Part shown: positions 29,301 through 37,671 of the stretch, piece by piece
Position numbering within the stretch: position 1 is the stretch's first letter
How the letters are laid out: each line of letters begins with the position of its first letter
From: JBGVMW01 sp045125095
Lineage (GTDB): Bacteria > Bacillota > Clostridia > Lachnospirales > Lachnospiraceae
Assembly: GCA_045125095.1 (NCBI GenBank)
Contig: JBGVMW010000127.1
Span: forward strand, 38,105-102,104
Reading direction: 5' to 3'
Length of the DNA: 64,000 bases
Translations under genes and position numbers: made by a program
The notes under the pieces: model-generated
Told to the model about the DNA's origin: nothing
Seen by the model: only the letters and a program-made list of their open reading frames with translations
Databases searched by the model: none

Positions 29301-29749
29301 AAGTTTCCTTCCTGATCCATAACCTTATATGCAGCCGGAACTTCTGTACTTTCTACAAAGCTTTCTAATAATGGGCTGTTTGCCTCTTTTAATGTTTCAT
29401 ACACATTGCGTTCAATAGCTACATTGTATTTTGCACCTAAAATGGTTCCGCCCTCACCGTCTTCTGATTCTTCATAGTAGCTTCCGGCGAAATTTTTCCA
29501 TTTTGAAGCAGTTGCAGATGTTACCGTATCTACTGGTACAGTATTAGAATCTCCAATTTCTGCTTCATAGAATTTTTCATAAGGGATATTCATCGTTCCA
29601 TACACATATGTTTTTTCTACCTGCACCGCACTGGAAGCTGCTGTCGCCACCTGTGTCTCACTTAACTCAAGAGGGGATGCTGAAACTGACAAAGACGAAG
29701 AAGCTACCGTCATTGCAAGAAGTACAGATGTTATTTTTTTCAATTTCAT
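26369..29749 (-). CDS. Large surface protein: two Tp47-like repeats, Pro-rich linker, BspA-like leucine-rich repeats
   Basis: 1126 residues with a signal peptide (ITSVLLAMTVASSSLSVSA). Two tandem copies of a roughly 410-residue module (about 46-450 and 455-870) each begin TYVYGTMNIPY and contain VTSATASKWKNFAGSYY and YGLRHLENLWLKA; they resemble domains of the treponemal Tp47 protein. A linker of PSTPV/PETP repeats (about 880-945) leads to BspA-type LRR_5 repeats (IPKTVKSIGASAFQGCTALSKV and similar) and a lysine-rich end. No LPXTG anchor or membrane segment is seen, so attachment is unclear. The near identity of the two modules suggests recent internal duplication. Role may be adhesion or ligand capture; not established. 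Confidence 0.8.
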   Translation of the reverse strand: MKLKKITSVLLAMTVASSSLSVSASPLELSETQVATAASSAVQVEKTYVYGTMNIPYEKFYEAEIGDSNTVPVDTVTSATASKWKNFAGSYYEESEDGEGGTILGAKYNVAIERNVYETLKEANSPLLESFVESTEVPAAYKVMDQEGNFSVVNGTSTEAEGVTATLSTTSTWGDYQLNFKGLTVDTKNNVAGAIIETTDGTKYGLRHLENLWLKAAELSWGSGFKTTEAKGNTLKSAHYESMMGKTISKITYICADGNVTVSNLNLYVPKKYNGTFTIENANQTAGKTSYTMTGFPEDGNWNLVLPEGLKNASYENGTISYSEETLPGSYTVTAKDVNDIYAEASASFTVTTDTLPVQFKDGKVVGLDNATEEATSNYIKNIATVNVKFGDTSKSYKASGHGAIAIIAEDGTVNMEAASKGTEVFAENGTYELTVEANGYPEFTFTVEKKATTYVYGTMNIPYADFYEAEIGKSNDVPVDAVTSATASKWKNFAGSYYAANENGKGGTILGAKYNVAINSDVYDALKAANSPLLESFVVSAEVPAAYKIMDKDGNFSEVNGTSTEATGVTATLSTTSTWGDYQLTFEGLNVDTKSNVAGAIIETTDGTKYGLRHLENLWLKATELSWGSGFKTTEAKGNTLSSAHYESMMGKTISKITYICADGNVTVSNLNLYVPVKYNGTITIPETKVTEGKVAVVAEGFPTDGVWNVILPETLSGANYNEGVLSFNTTALPGSYTLTFKDAANKYAETSASFILKTDILPVQYQNNKIVAAAGSTDAEVANFIKNISTVTVKFGETSKAYKASGHGALAIIKADGTIDETAASKGSAVFAANGAYELTVEAAGYNSLTFTYTVGSTPSVPETPNVPETPSVPATPSTPVVPSTPVVPGTPVAPSTPVAPSTPVAPSTPETPSTPETPSTTVTPSTTTSSKLKVNQKAKVNGVTYQVTSTSGTPTVKYVSTTSKSSKITIPSKVTVNGVTCKVTAISAKAFKNNKKVTTVTIPKTVKSIGASAFQGCTALSKVTLSSSLKTIGEKAFYGCTKLKTVSIPAKVTSIGKNAFKGAKNVKTFSINGKSIKTIGTGAFSGVNKKAVIKVTGKLTKKQKTTLVNKIKKSGVAKTVTIK

Positions 29750-29804
29750 AAGTTATTTTCCTTATCCTTTCTTAGATATAATTGGGGGTTATTATGAGTA
29801 CTCA

Positions 29805-29840
29805 TTGATTAGTTTTATGTAACTTTTATTAGTTAATCAA
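29805..29840. promoter_or_regulatory. Dyad in the leader of the surface-protein gene
   Basis: TTGATTA (29805-29811) and TAATCAA (29834-29840) form an interrupted inverted repeat between promoter and gene, a possible operator. No regulator is assigned. Confidence 0.35.
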
Positions 29841-29851
29841 AACTATTAGGT

Positions 29852-29880
29852 ATGTTAGCATTGCTGGAAATAAATGTCAA
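29852..29880 (-). promoter_or_regulatory. Promoter of the surface-protein gene
   Basis: TTGACA (29875-29880), 17-base spacer and TAACAT (29852-29857) on the minus strand; about 100 bases of leader follow. Confidence 0.75.
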
Positions 29881-29958
29881 TCCCGCTAAATGATAAGTTC
29901 TTTCATTATGTAAACTTCCTAAAAAAGTAGACCTAAATCAAAAATAAAGTTATATAAG

Positions 29959-29994
29959 CCCAGTATTTTCGGGTTTTGCTTGAAAAATACTGGG
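29959..29994 (+). terminator. Terminator-like hairpin inside the IS left end
   Basis: CCCAGTATTTTC and GAAAAATACTGGG pair (one bulge) upstream of the transposase start; probably blocks read-through into the transposase gene. Confidence 0.5.
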
Positions 29995-30047
29995 TATTAT
30001 GCTATCCTATACTTAGGTCTACATAGACCTAAATATAGGAGGCCGTT

Positions 30048-31742
30048 ATGTATTTAAATTTTACTGTTAAGATACCTGATGTAGCAGGTAAACTATTGTA
30101 TGAGAAACGAGGAGAAATTACCTATGTGAAGTATGAGTATGACCGTGTTTATGTTCCGGAAAAGAAGTATACTCTTCCGAAACGTGCAACGATTGGGAAG
30201 GTATCTCTATCAGATAACTCTATGATGCAACCGAACGAAACTTTCTTTAAGTATTTTCCGGAAGTTGAATTTCCTAAAGAACTTAGTCACGCAAATAGAA
30301 GCAGTTGCCTAAGAGTAGGGGCACATATAGTAATTCAAAATATTATTAGAGAGTATGGATTGGATGAATTATTAGGGGGCTATTTTAACGAAAAAGATTT
30401 GGGGTTATTCTTAGATTTGGCAACCTATTCGATAATTGCTGAAAATAATGCAGGACAGTATTATCCTGACTATGCTTATAATCATCCATTATTTACAAAA
30501 GAGATGCAGATATATAGTGATTCTAAAGTATCGGATTTTTTACAATCAATCACGGAAAATCAAAGCGTTGGTTTTTTGAATGAATGGAATGCTGGAAGAA
30601 ACCATCGAGAAAAAATTTATATTTCATATGATTCTACAAATAAGAATTGTCAGGCTGGAGATTTTGCTTTGGTAGAATACGGGAAACCAAAAACTGATGT
30701 TGGTTTGCCAGTTTTTAATTATTCCATTGCATTTGATATGAAACATCGAGAACCACTCTTTTATGAAAAATATCCAGGAAGTATTGTTGATACATCCCAG
30801 TTAAAACTTATGTTAGATAAAGCACAAGGATATGGATATAAAAGAGTAGGATTTATTTTGGATCGTGGCTATTTTAGCAAGGCGAATATTGATTATATGG
30901 ATTCTTGTGGATACAGTTTTGTTATTATGGTAAAAGGTATGGCCGAACTGGTGGACTCATTAATTATGGAACATAAGGGCAGTTTCGAAAGTAAGCGTGC
31001 TTGCGATATGGATGGATTTGGTGTTTATGGAAAGACCGTAAAAAGAAAACTGTATGAAACGGATGAAAAAGAACGTTATTTTCACATTTACCATAATGAA
31101 GCAAAGAGAGCCGCAGAGCGAACAAGGTTTGAAGCAAAATTAGAGAAAATGCAGCGTTATTTAACAGCAAATACAGGGAAAGAACTTCGGTTTGGAAATG
31201 AATTTCATAAGTACTTTTATCTACATTACGACAAGGAAATATTTGTTTATCCGGAAGAAAAAGTATCCATTACGGAACATGAAATTGATCTGTGTGGCTA
31301 CTTTGTAATAATTACATCAGAAAAAATGAGTGCCAAAGATGCATTACACTTGTATAAGAGTCGTGATTGCTCCGAAAAGTTATTCAGAGGAGACAAAACA
31401 TACCTTGGCGATAAGAGTCTTCGAGTACATACAACAGAATCTGCATCAGCAAAAATATTTATTGAGTTCATAGCATTGATTATACGAAATAAAATCTATA
31501 CATGTCTCATAGACGAGATGAAAAATATGGAAAAAAAGCCGAATTACATGACGGTGCCTGCCGCTCTGAAAGAATTAGAAAAAATTGAAATGGTCAGACA
31601 GACAGATAATATATATCGATTGGATCATGCAGTTACAGCAACCCAAAAGAAAATCTTGAAAGCCTTTGGGTTGACGGAAAATTATATAAAACATAAAGCT
31701 GATGATATTAGTGGGCAGCTAAAAAAGATACAAAGAAATTAG
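30048..31742 (+). CDS. IS1634-family (IS4-like DDE) transposase
   Basis: 564 residues; ATG preceded by AGGAGG five bases away. Catalytic-type features of the IS4/IS1634 group are visible: YISYDSTNKNC (first Asp), VGFILDRGYFSKANIDYMD (second Asp), and late YKSRDCSEKLFRGDK with the glutamate of the YREK-like block. Full length with no internal stop, so the element may be active. A 72-residue ORF follows ten bases later. Confidence 0.88.
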   Translation: MYLNFTVKIPDVAGKLLYEKRGEITYVKYEYDRVYVPEKKYTLPKRATIGKVSLSDNSMMQPNETFFKYFPEVEFPKELSHANRSSCLRVGAHIVIQNIIREYGLDELLGGYFNEKDLGLFLDLATYSIIAENNAGQYYPDYAYNHPLFTKEMQIYSDSKVSDFLQSITENQSVGFLNEWNAGRNHREKIYISYDSTNKNCQAGDFALVEYGKPKTDVGLPVFNYSIAFDMKHREPLFYEKYPGSIVDTSQLKLMLDKAQGYGYKRVGFILDRGYFSKANIDYMDSCGYSFVIMVKGMAELVDSLIMEHKGSFESKRACDMDGFGVYGKTVKRKLYETDEKERYFHIYHNEAKRAAERTRFEAKLEKMQRYLTANTGKELRFGNEFHKYFYLHYDKEIFVYPEEKVSITEHEIDLCGYFVIITSEKMSAKDALHLYKSRDCSEKLFRGDKTYLGDKSLRVHTTESASAKIFIEFIALIIRNKIYTCLIDEMKNMEKKPNYMTVPAALKELEKIEMVRQTDNIYRLDHAVTATQKKILKAFGLTENYIKHKADDISGQLKKIQRN

Positions 31743-31752
31743 AGGTAGTAAA

Positions 31753-31971
31753 ATGGCAAGAACAATTAGTATGGAAACATTGGAAAACAAAATAGAGAAA
31801 GCACAAGAAAATGTATCGAAAGCAAGGGTAAGATATGAGGAAGCAACCTCAGAATTGAAAAAAATGTTAGATAAGAAAAAAGCATTGCAAACGGATGAAC
31901 TTGTTAAGGCAATATCAATAAGCCAACGTAGTTATGAGGATATCTTAGCATATATTCAATCCGCCGAATAA
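31753..31971 (+). CDS. Small coiled-coil passenger protein of the IS
   Basis: 72 residues, MARTISMETLENKIEKAQENV onward, highly charged and predicted as a coiled coil. It starts ten bases after the transposase stop behind AGAGGTAGTAAA and ends inside the IS right end, so it belongs to the element. Function unknown; it could modulate transposition. Confidence 0.65.
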   Translation: MARTISMETLENKIEKAQENVSKARVRYEEATSELKKMLDKKKALQTDELVKAISISQRSYEDILAYIQSAE

Positions 31972-31978
31972 AAGACCT

Positions 31979-32014
31979 GCCTTACAAGTAGTCCGGAATG
32001 ATTATTTGTAAGGC
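31979..32014 (+). terminator. Terminator at the IS right end
   Basis: TGCCTTACAA and TTGTAAGGCA form a stem, followed by AGATTTTTAGG on the plus strand. Confidence 0.6.
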
Positions 32015-32062
32015 AAGATTTTTAGGTCTAAAATTTCTGGAAGTTAACACATTAAGACACTG

Positions 32063-32566
32063 TTAATTCAGATTTCTTTTCCCTTCTTTATCTACAGCCT
32101 GAAGAATTTTTCCCGACAACATACCAATTATAGCTCCTGTGATTACACCAGCAATCATCAACACGGGAAGATAATACGCAATATTCAAATTGCTAACAAT
32201 GCATATTGCCGCTATAAGTTGTCCTACATTATGGCTGACGCCACCTCCTATACTAACACCTAGCATGGAAAAGCCACCTTTTGTTTTTAACAGCAGCATC
32301 ACCAACAAGCTTAAAATGCCACCTGCCAGACTGTATAAAATGGATATTCCATTCCCAAACAGGAACCCCATTAAAAGAATACGAAGCAGTGACAGGCACC
32401 AAACATCCTTTGGTTTCAACAAATACAAGCTTGTTACAATTACCAGATTGGCAACCCCCAGCTTAATTCCCGGAATTCCAAAATTAAATGGTAACAATGC
32501 TTCCACATAACTAAATATCATTGCCAAAGCTATCAACATTCCTACATTGGCTACTCGCTTGCTCAT
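32063..32566 (-). CDS. Gx transporter family membrane protein (EetB-like)
   Basis: 167 residues, about five to six membrane segments, Pfam Hpre_diP_synt_I/Gx transporter type (IPGIKLGVANLVIVTSLYLL, GGGVSHNVGQLIAA). Often misnamed heptaprenyl diphosphate synthase component I. In Gram-positive extracellular electron-transfer loci a homologue (EetB, as I recall it) sits beside a NusG_II protein, exactly as here. Last gene of the apbE cluster. Confidence 0.82.
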   Translation of the reverse strand: MSKRVANVGMLIALAMIFSYVEALLPFNFGIPGIKLGVANLVIVTSLYLLKPKDVWCLSLLRILLMGFLFGNGISILYSLAGGILSLLVMLLLKTKGGFSMLGVSIGGGVSHNVGQLIAAICIVSNLNIAYYLPVLMIAGVITGAIIGMLSGKILQAVDKEGKRNLN

Positions 32567-32582
32567 ACGATGCTCCTTTCAT

Positions 32583-32954
32583 CTATTTTGCGATTACATC
32601 TATCTCCTGTTCTGTCTCTGCCGATACCTGCACTTCAACCACCAGCTTGTGAGGCAGGCAGACAAGCTGTTGTCCTTGTTTATGAATCCTGCCTTGTCCG
32701 ACACAATATTGATCCGGGCAGTCCGCATGTTCCATATAAACAGCACCATCGCATATCACAATCCGATTATATCCATACGCATTTTCGATTTCGATTTCCT
32801 GATTTTCATTTAATGCATATATTCCATATTCTTTTCCATTGACTGTAATAACTGCCTTGTCTCCCTCTGCCTGACCATTCCACATATTTATGAAATATAA
32901 GATTCCCGCTAACGCAATTACACTACATACAAAAATGATGTCTCTTTTTTTCAT
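32583..32954 (-). CDS. NusG domain II protein (EetA-like)
   Basis: 123 residues: an N-terminal membrane anchor (IIFVCSVIALAGILYFI) and an extracytoplasmic NusG_II fold (AVITVNGKEYGIYAL, ICDGAVYMEHADCPDQYCVGQGRI, LVCLPHKLVVEV). Three cysteines (DCPDQYC, LVCLPH) suggest metal or disulfide chemistry. Paired with the Gx transporter gene as in known flavin-based electron-transfer loci. Confidence 0.82.
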   Translation of the reverse strand: MKKRDIIFVCSVIALAGILYFINMWNGQAEGDKAVITVNGKEYGIYALNENQEIEIENAYGYNRIVICDGAVYMEHADCPDQYCVGQGRIHKQGQQLVCLPHKLVVEVQVSAETEQEIDVIAK

Positions 32955-32993
32955 ATTTTCTCTCTTTTCAAATACGAGGTACGGTATCGTACA

Positions 32994-33857
32994 CTAAACA
33001 CCTATCCATATTAGCAATGCCGCCAAAAGTGCTGCTCGAAGCAGGGTAAACCAAATCGCATTCCCTTTCCATGGCAGTCTTCCACTCTTTACATTACCTT
33101 TTGGACACACATCCATACATTTCTGACACATAAAACAATCGCCTTTTACTTCCCAGGAATCAGTATCCGGAAGTGCAATATCAGAAGGACAATTTCTTTG
33201 ACAACCGGAACAGCCTTTTATGCATTCTTCCCTGTTCCGTCTTGCTGCAAATAATGGAATCACCGGAAGCATAGAAAACACAGCACCCATTGGACAGAGA
33301 AACCGACAGAAGAATCGTTCACATACTGCCATTCCAACCAAAATAAGTACTAACAGACAAATTCCTATCACATGTCCATTCAATTTAAAATTACCAGCAG
33401 TTAACATGGAAAACACTTCCCATGGACTATATTTGCCAGTGCCTCCGTACACGCCTCCAAAGCACAACAAGACAATTGCCAACAAGACAACATATTTCAC
33501 AAAAGAAAAACGTGCCTTCCATTCTGAGGGAATCTGAACCGGTCTTTTTTTACATTTTTTACAAACAAAGCGGTACAACGCATGCATAGCATCTCCAAGA
33601 CTACCAAACGCACAGGCATACCCGCAGAAAAAACGACCAAACACAAACGTATAGATACTTAATACAATTAATACACTGACAAATGCCGATAGCTCAATGG
33701 CTTCCCCTCGTCCTATTTGTGTAAAAATTGTTTTTACGCCCGAAAATGCTGTTGTAAACGCAGACGGAAGCCACAGAAAAAATAAAATTTGGATTCCTGC
33801 CCGCACATAACTATGTAATTTTTTTTGTAATTTTATGTTTTGTTTTTTTTCTATCAT
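32994..33857 (-). CDS. NapH/MauN-like membrane 4Fe-4S protein
   Basis: 287 residues with about five membrane segments, CxxxCP-type cytoplasmic motifs (FFCGYACAFGSLGD, FFCRFLCPMGAVFS) typical of NapH, and two ferredoxin-like clusters (CIKGCSGCQRNCP and CFMCQKCMDVCPKG). Proteins of this kind move electrons from quinol or flavin carriers across the membrane. The ATG overlaps the stop of the upstream FMN-binding gene (TAATG), so the two are translationally coupled. Confidence 0.88.
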   Translation of the reverse strand: MIEKKQNIKLQKKLHSYVRAGIQILFFLWLPSAFTTAFSGVKTIFTQIGRGEAIELSAFVSVLIVLSIYTFVFGRFFCGYACAFGSLGDAMHALYRFVCKKCKKRPVQIPSEWKARFSFVKYVVLLAIVLLCFGGVYGGTGKYSPWEVFSMLTAGNFKLNGHVIGICLLVLILVGMAVCERFFCRFLCPMGAVFSMLPVIPLFAARRNREECIKGCSGCQRNCPSDIALPDTDSWEVKGDCFMCQKCMDVCPKGNVKSGRLPWKGNAIWFTLLRAALLAALLIWIGV

Positions 33858-34300
33858 TATTTCTTTTCCGCCTTTTCCAAAGCTTGTGCTGCCGCATCCC
33901 GAATTCCAGAGGAGCTAAATGTTGCTCCACTGACGGTATCTACATCGGCAGTTTGTTGCTCTACTATGTCATCTATTACTTTTCTTGCTGCATCCAGGTA
34001 AGCTTTATCCTCATGTTCTGTTGACACGATGGTAAGCGTTTCTATTACACCATCTTTAATTTCAGCTTCTACTTCAATTACGCCGCCAAACCCATTTGCC
34101 GAACCTGTATAGACTCCATCTGTATAGTCTGCCTTATTCGCAGACTGTTCATCCTTATTTGCTTGCTGTACAATCTCTAGTTCACACTGCAGCCTTGAAA
34201 TTTCTTCTGTCTGTTCTCTATCTGCAATCACGGTATTGTATCCGAACAGCACACCAGCCACCAGCAAGAGATTTACTGTTTTTATCCAAAATGACTTCAT
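33857..34300 (-). CDS. Single-domain FMN-binding protein
   Basis: 147 residues: N-terminal signal anchor (VNLLLVAGVLFGYNTV), a short helical stalk, then one FMN-binding domain with the flavinylation motif DTVSGATFSS, whose Thr is normally linked to FMN by ApbE. Probably a surface electron carrier receiving electrons from the NapH-like protein encoded by the next gene. Confidence 0.88.
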   Translation of the reverse strand: MKSFWIKTVNLLLVAGVLFGYNTVIADREQTEEISRLQCELEIVQQANKDEQSANKADYTDGVYTGSANGFGGVIEVEAEIKDGVIETLTIVSTEHEDKAYLDAARKVIDDIVEQQTADVDTVSGATFSSSGIRDAAAQALEKAEKK

Positions 34301-34349
34301 ATTTTCCTCTCATTCTGCCGTCTTACCAGCTTTCATTATAGCGATTTTT

Positions 34350-36224
34350 TTATTTTCGCTTTGCATTTGCCATTGCATTTTTTACTGCCTGCAATATAGC
34401 ATCACTTGAACAGGTCGCTCCTGATACTGCATCCACCTTAGACGGTACACCTTTGTTCACCATCTGGGCAATCGCACCTTTTTTCTTAGCAGTACCATTT
34501 GCCGCAAGTGTAATAAATGAGTCATTTAATGAATCATATTTTGTCCCGCTTCCCTTTACATTGGTAATCGATGTGATCACATCATTACTTATTGTAATCT
34601 GCAACGACAATGTGTACGAATCAAACTCTTCGTCATCATCCGGATAGCATACCGCTGTTCCTGTATATGTGCCATCTATGTATACTGTACTTGGCGCTTC
34701 CGTTGCTACCGGTGCTGGTGTTGCCGGGGTTGGTGTTGTTCCTGCTGTTCCAGTTGTGTTCTGTGCAGGTGCATTTTCTGTATTACTCGGAGCCGGGCTT
34801 GCTGTTGCTACCGGAACACCGGCATCGGTACCTGGCGCTTCCGTTGCATTGCCAGAATCGGTACTCGGTACTTCCGTTGCGGTAGCAGAATCAGCACTTG
34901 GTGCCCCACTCTCTGTCGGCTGTTCACTAGGCTGTTCACTCGGTTCCGTTGTGTCTGTTGACTCTGAATCCGCTACCGCTGTGTCCTGTCCATCTTCTTT
35001 CTTATCTGTAGTTTTCTGGTCCGTTCCTTTGGTTACACGTTTTGCCTCTTTCATTGCATTACGAACCGCTTCTAAAATACCATTTGAACTATACGTTGCT
35101 CCTGATATTACGTCTACCTTGGTTTTCTGTTTCTGTATCATTTCATCTAATATTGTTTCCGCTTTCACAAGAAACGCTTCATCATCCACAGAATCTGTTA
35201 CCGTCGCATATACTAATGTTTTATCCTTTATTACAATGGCAACTGTAATATCGTCACGGAACCCTACGCCAGTTCCATAATAGATACCATCCTTATACGG
35301 AAATTTGCCTTTTGGTATCGTATCTTGTGTTTCCTCTTTATCTGCTGTTTCCGTATCATCTGTCTTTGTTACAGAAGCTTTTTCTAATGCATCTCGCACT
35401 GCATTGATAAGCCCCACAGAACTATACGTCGCTCCTGATACCGTATCTACATTTGTGCTTTGCTTTTTTACAATTTGCTTCAGTAACGCAGAAGCTGCTT
35501 CCATATATTCCTTATCATCTGAATTTTCTGTAACTTTAATCTTGGTTATTTTTCCATTCTTAATTGTAACTTTAACCTTTATGGTACCACCAAAACCTGT
35601 TCCCGTTCCCGTATATGTACCATCCTTATAGGCAGAATCTTCTTCTACTTTTTCTACTGTTTTTTTTGCATCTGCATCCGGTTTTGTTTTTGTTGATGCA
35701 GGTGGCAACGATTCCACCGGCTCTACTGTGGTTCCCTCTAAAGCCGCCTGACCTAATGCATTCCGCACCGCATTAATGAGTCCCACAGAACTATAGGTTG
35801 CTCCAGATACTGCATCCACCTGCGTACTCTGTTTCTCTACCATTAAAGAAAGAAGAGAAGATGCGCGCTGTACATAACTTTGATCATCCTTTGTTTCTGT
35901 TAAGACAATGTCTTTTATTTTCCCATCTTCTATCACAACCTGAACCGTCATTGTTCCTGCGAATCCTTCTGCGCTACCATAATATGTTCCATCTTTATAC
36001 GCCTTTGCTTCCGGTTCTGACACAAGTGTTTCCACGACTGCATCCTGAGTTGTGGTAGCCGCCACCTGCTTTAAAGGTGCTTCTGACGGTGTCACCTTTA
36101 CTACTTCTTCTGCTGTAAACACAGGTGGCTTATAACCACTTAACGCTGAAGCTATACAGACTGCCAACACACCCACCGGCAACAATCCAGCCCATGGCAA
36201 TATTTCTTTTTTCCAATCCTTCAT
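34350..36224 (-). CDS. Four-domain FMN-binding surface protein
   Basis: 624 residues from ATG 36224 (GGAGG upstream). One membrane anchor (AGLLPVGVLAVCIASALS), then FMN-binding domains near 75-165, 200-290, 313-395 and 535-624, with motifs VDAVSGATYSS, VDTVSGATYSS, VDVISGATYSS and VDAVSGATCSS. A Ser/Thr/Glu/Pro-rich spacer of about 120 residues separates the third and fourth. Up to four covalent FMNs would make a flavin wire like PplA of Listeria (two domains) but longer. Lies between apbE and the single-domain gene. Confidence 0.9.
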   Translation of the reverse strand: MKDWKKEILPWAGLLPVGVLAVCIASALSGYKPPVFTAEEVVKVTPSEAPLKQVAATTTQDAVVETLVSEPEAKAYKDGTYYGSAEGFAGTMTVQVVIEDGKIKDIVLTETKDDQSYVQRASSLLSLMVEKQSTQVDAVSGATYSSVGLINAVRNALGQAALEGTTVEPVESLPPASTKTKPDADAKKTVEKVEEDSAYKDGTYTGTGTGFGGTIKVKVTIKNGKITKIKVTENSDDKEYMEAASALLKQIVKKQSTNVDTVSGATYSSVGLINAVRDALEKASVTKTDDTETADKEETQDTIPKGKFPYKDGIYYGTGVGFRDDITVAIVIKDKTLVYATVTDSVDDEAFLVKAETILDEMIQKQKTKVDVISGATYSSNGILEAVRNAMKEAKRVTKGTDQKTTDKKEDGQDTAVADSESTDTTEPSEQPSEQPTESGAPSADSATATEVPSTDSGNATEAPGTDAGVPVATASPAPSNTENAPAQNTTGTAGTTPTPATPAPVATEAPSTVYIDGTYTGTAVCYPDDDEEFDSYTLSLQITISNDVITSITNVKGSGTKYDSLNDSFITLAANGTAKKKGAIAQMVNKGVPSKVDAVSGATCSSDAILQAVKNAMANAKRK

Positions 36225-36298
36225 TTTAACCTCCATTCCGCTGCTTTTTCAGCATAAGTAATTGTAAGCAATTTTAATAATGCAATGGCACAAACAAC

Positions 36299-37405
36299 TT
36301 ACTCTGCTTGTTTGATAATGCTATATGTAAAATCTGATGAAAATTCATCTGCAATCCCTTCCGTTACATATAATTGCCCATCTTTTGTATGTAAAATAGC
36401 ATCAAATGACTCGCTATGAGTTTTCCAGTATTCCTCAGCCTTTTCATATCCCATAACAAACAGTGCTGTCGATAATCCATCTGCCAGTGTACCATCTGTA
36501 CTTACAATCGTAACCGAATCCAGACCACTCTCAGCGGGATAACCAGTAGCCGGATCGATAATATGATGATATACCTTTTCGTCCTCTTCAAAATACCTTT
36601 CATATCCACCGGAGGTAATCACCGCTTTATCCGTTACCTCTAATACGCCCAAATACGCTTCCTCTGTATTCGGATTCTGTATCGCTACTCGCCAAGGTGT
36701 ACCATCTACCTTACTTCCCAGCACCTGTACATTCCCACCAAGGCTTACCATACCACTTTCTACACCGCTTTCTTTAAAAATATCCATAATTTGCGCGGAG
36801 GTATAACCTTTTGCAATTCCGCCAAAATCAAGTTTCATGCCCTGCATTCCCAAGGTTACTGTCTTTTGCTGTTCATCGAAGGTAAGCTTTTGTATATTCG
36901 TAAATGTTAAAAGCTGCTGCAACAGACTCTCTTCCGGAACTTGATACGTTTTCTTTGTAAATCCCCAAGCTTCCATTATCGGATACATAATGGGATTAAA
37001 TGCTCCATTTGTGTTTTCACAAATTTCTAAAGAACGTTTCATTAAATAAGTGGCTTCTTCCGATAACGCACCTCCCCCTTTGGCATTCAATTGTGACACT
37101 TCACTTTCAGCCAAACCAGTAGAAAGTTGCTTATCTAATTCTTCCACTCGCTCCTGTGCCTGTGCAACAGCCTTATTCGCGTTTTTTCCATACGCCTTAA
37201 TTGTTATATAAGTATCCATCGCAAAGACTTCTATTGTTGCCTCATCACCAGATGATGATTGCCCCTCTGAAGTCTGCGTTCCTTTCATTTCAGATTCTTT
37301 CTCAGCATCCTGTATTGAGGATACTGGATTTGCTTCATGATTAGTGGTGCCACATCCACTGCAAGCTAACATACTTACTACTAAAATTAATATCTTTTTT
37401 TTCAT
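36299..37405 (-). CDS. apbE: FAD:protein FMN transferase (ApbE), lipoprotein
   Basis: 368 residues with a lipobox (VSMLACSGCG). ApbE motifs: VFAMDTYITIKAYG, LDFGGIAKGYTSAQIMD, SLGGNVQVLGS and HHIIDPATGYPAESGLDSVTIV. It covalently attaches FMN to Thr in the D-x-x-S-G-A-T motif of extracytoplasmic proteins; five such motifs are encoded just downstream. First gene of the cluster with its own promoter. Confidence 0.94.
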   Translation of the reverse strand: MKKKILILVVSMLACSGCGTTNHEANPVSSIQDAEKESEMKGTQTSEGQSSSGDEATIEVFAMDTYITIKAYGKNANKAVAQAQERVEELDKQLSTGLAESEVSQLNAKGGGALSEEATYLMKRSLEICENTNGAFNPIMYPIMEAWGFTKKTYQVPEESLLQQLLTFTNIQKLTFDEQQKTVTLGMQGMKLDFGGIAKGYTSAQIMDIFKESGVESGMVSLGGNVQVLGSKVDGTPWRVAIQNPNTEEAYLGVLEVTDKAVITSGGYERYFEEDEKVYHHIIDPATGYPAESGLDSVTIVSTDGTLADGLSTALFVMGYEKAEEYWKTHSESFDAILHTKDGQLYVTEGIADEFSSDFTYSIIKQAE

Positions 37406-37530
37406 ATAGTTCCTCTTTGCAATAAATAATAATGTAAGCTATCTGTAAAAATTTAGCATCTGTTCTTTCATGCTTTCATTTTCAGAATTAGTTTTCCCTT
37501 ATCATTATTAGCTCCCTCTAATCGTATGGA

Positions 37531-37559
37531 ATTGTAACATATTTGATTTTTTTCTACAA
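37531..37559 (-). promoter_or_regulatory. Promoter of the apbE electron-transfer cluster
   Basis: TTGTAG (37554-37559), 17-base spacer and TACAAT (37531-37536) on the minus strand, followed by about 120 bases of leader in which I see no riboswitch consensus. Confidence 0.65.
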
Positions 37560-37615
37560 CCAAACAAAATAGTGTTTTTTTCTCAATAACCTTTTATACA
37601 TTACCAGTATCGAAA

Positions 37616-37650
37616 AAAAATAAGCTGATACATATGCGTATCAGCTTATA
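37616..37650 (-). terminator. Terminator after the phosphatidyltransferase gene
   Basis: AAGCTGATAC-GCATAT-GTATCAGCTT followed by ATTTTTTTT on the minus strand. Confidence 0.9.
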
Positions 37651-37671
37651 AAATACATCTTGTACATCATA

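Larger units (their letters stand above)
29928..32030 (+). mobile_element. IS1634-like insertion sequence with passenger ORF
   Basis: About 2.1 kb with ends TAGACCTAAA (left) and TTTAGGTCTA (right) in inverted orientation. It contains the transposase and a 72-residue ORF. A hairpin just inside the left end (29959-29994) may insulate against outside transcription; another at 31979-32014 can end the transcript. I could not fix the target-site duplication. It separates the surface-protein gene from the electron-transfer cluster. Confidence 0.8.

Noticed and set aside
34610..35280. Long plus-strand open frames across the four-FMN-domain gene
   Set aside because: Antisense shadows of a repetitive Thr/Ala-rich coding region, no start signals.
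37406..37530. FMN riboswitch in the leader of apbE
   Set aside because: The conserved AGGGTGAAATTCC-type blocks are absent from this leader.
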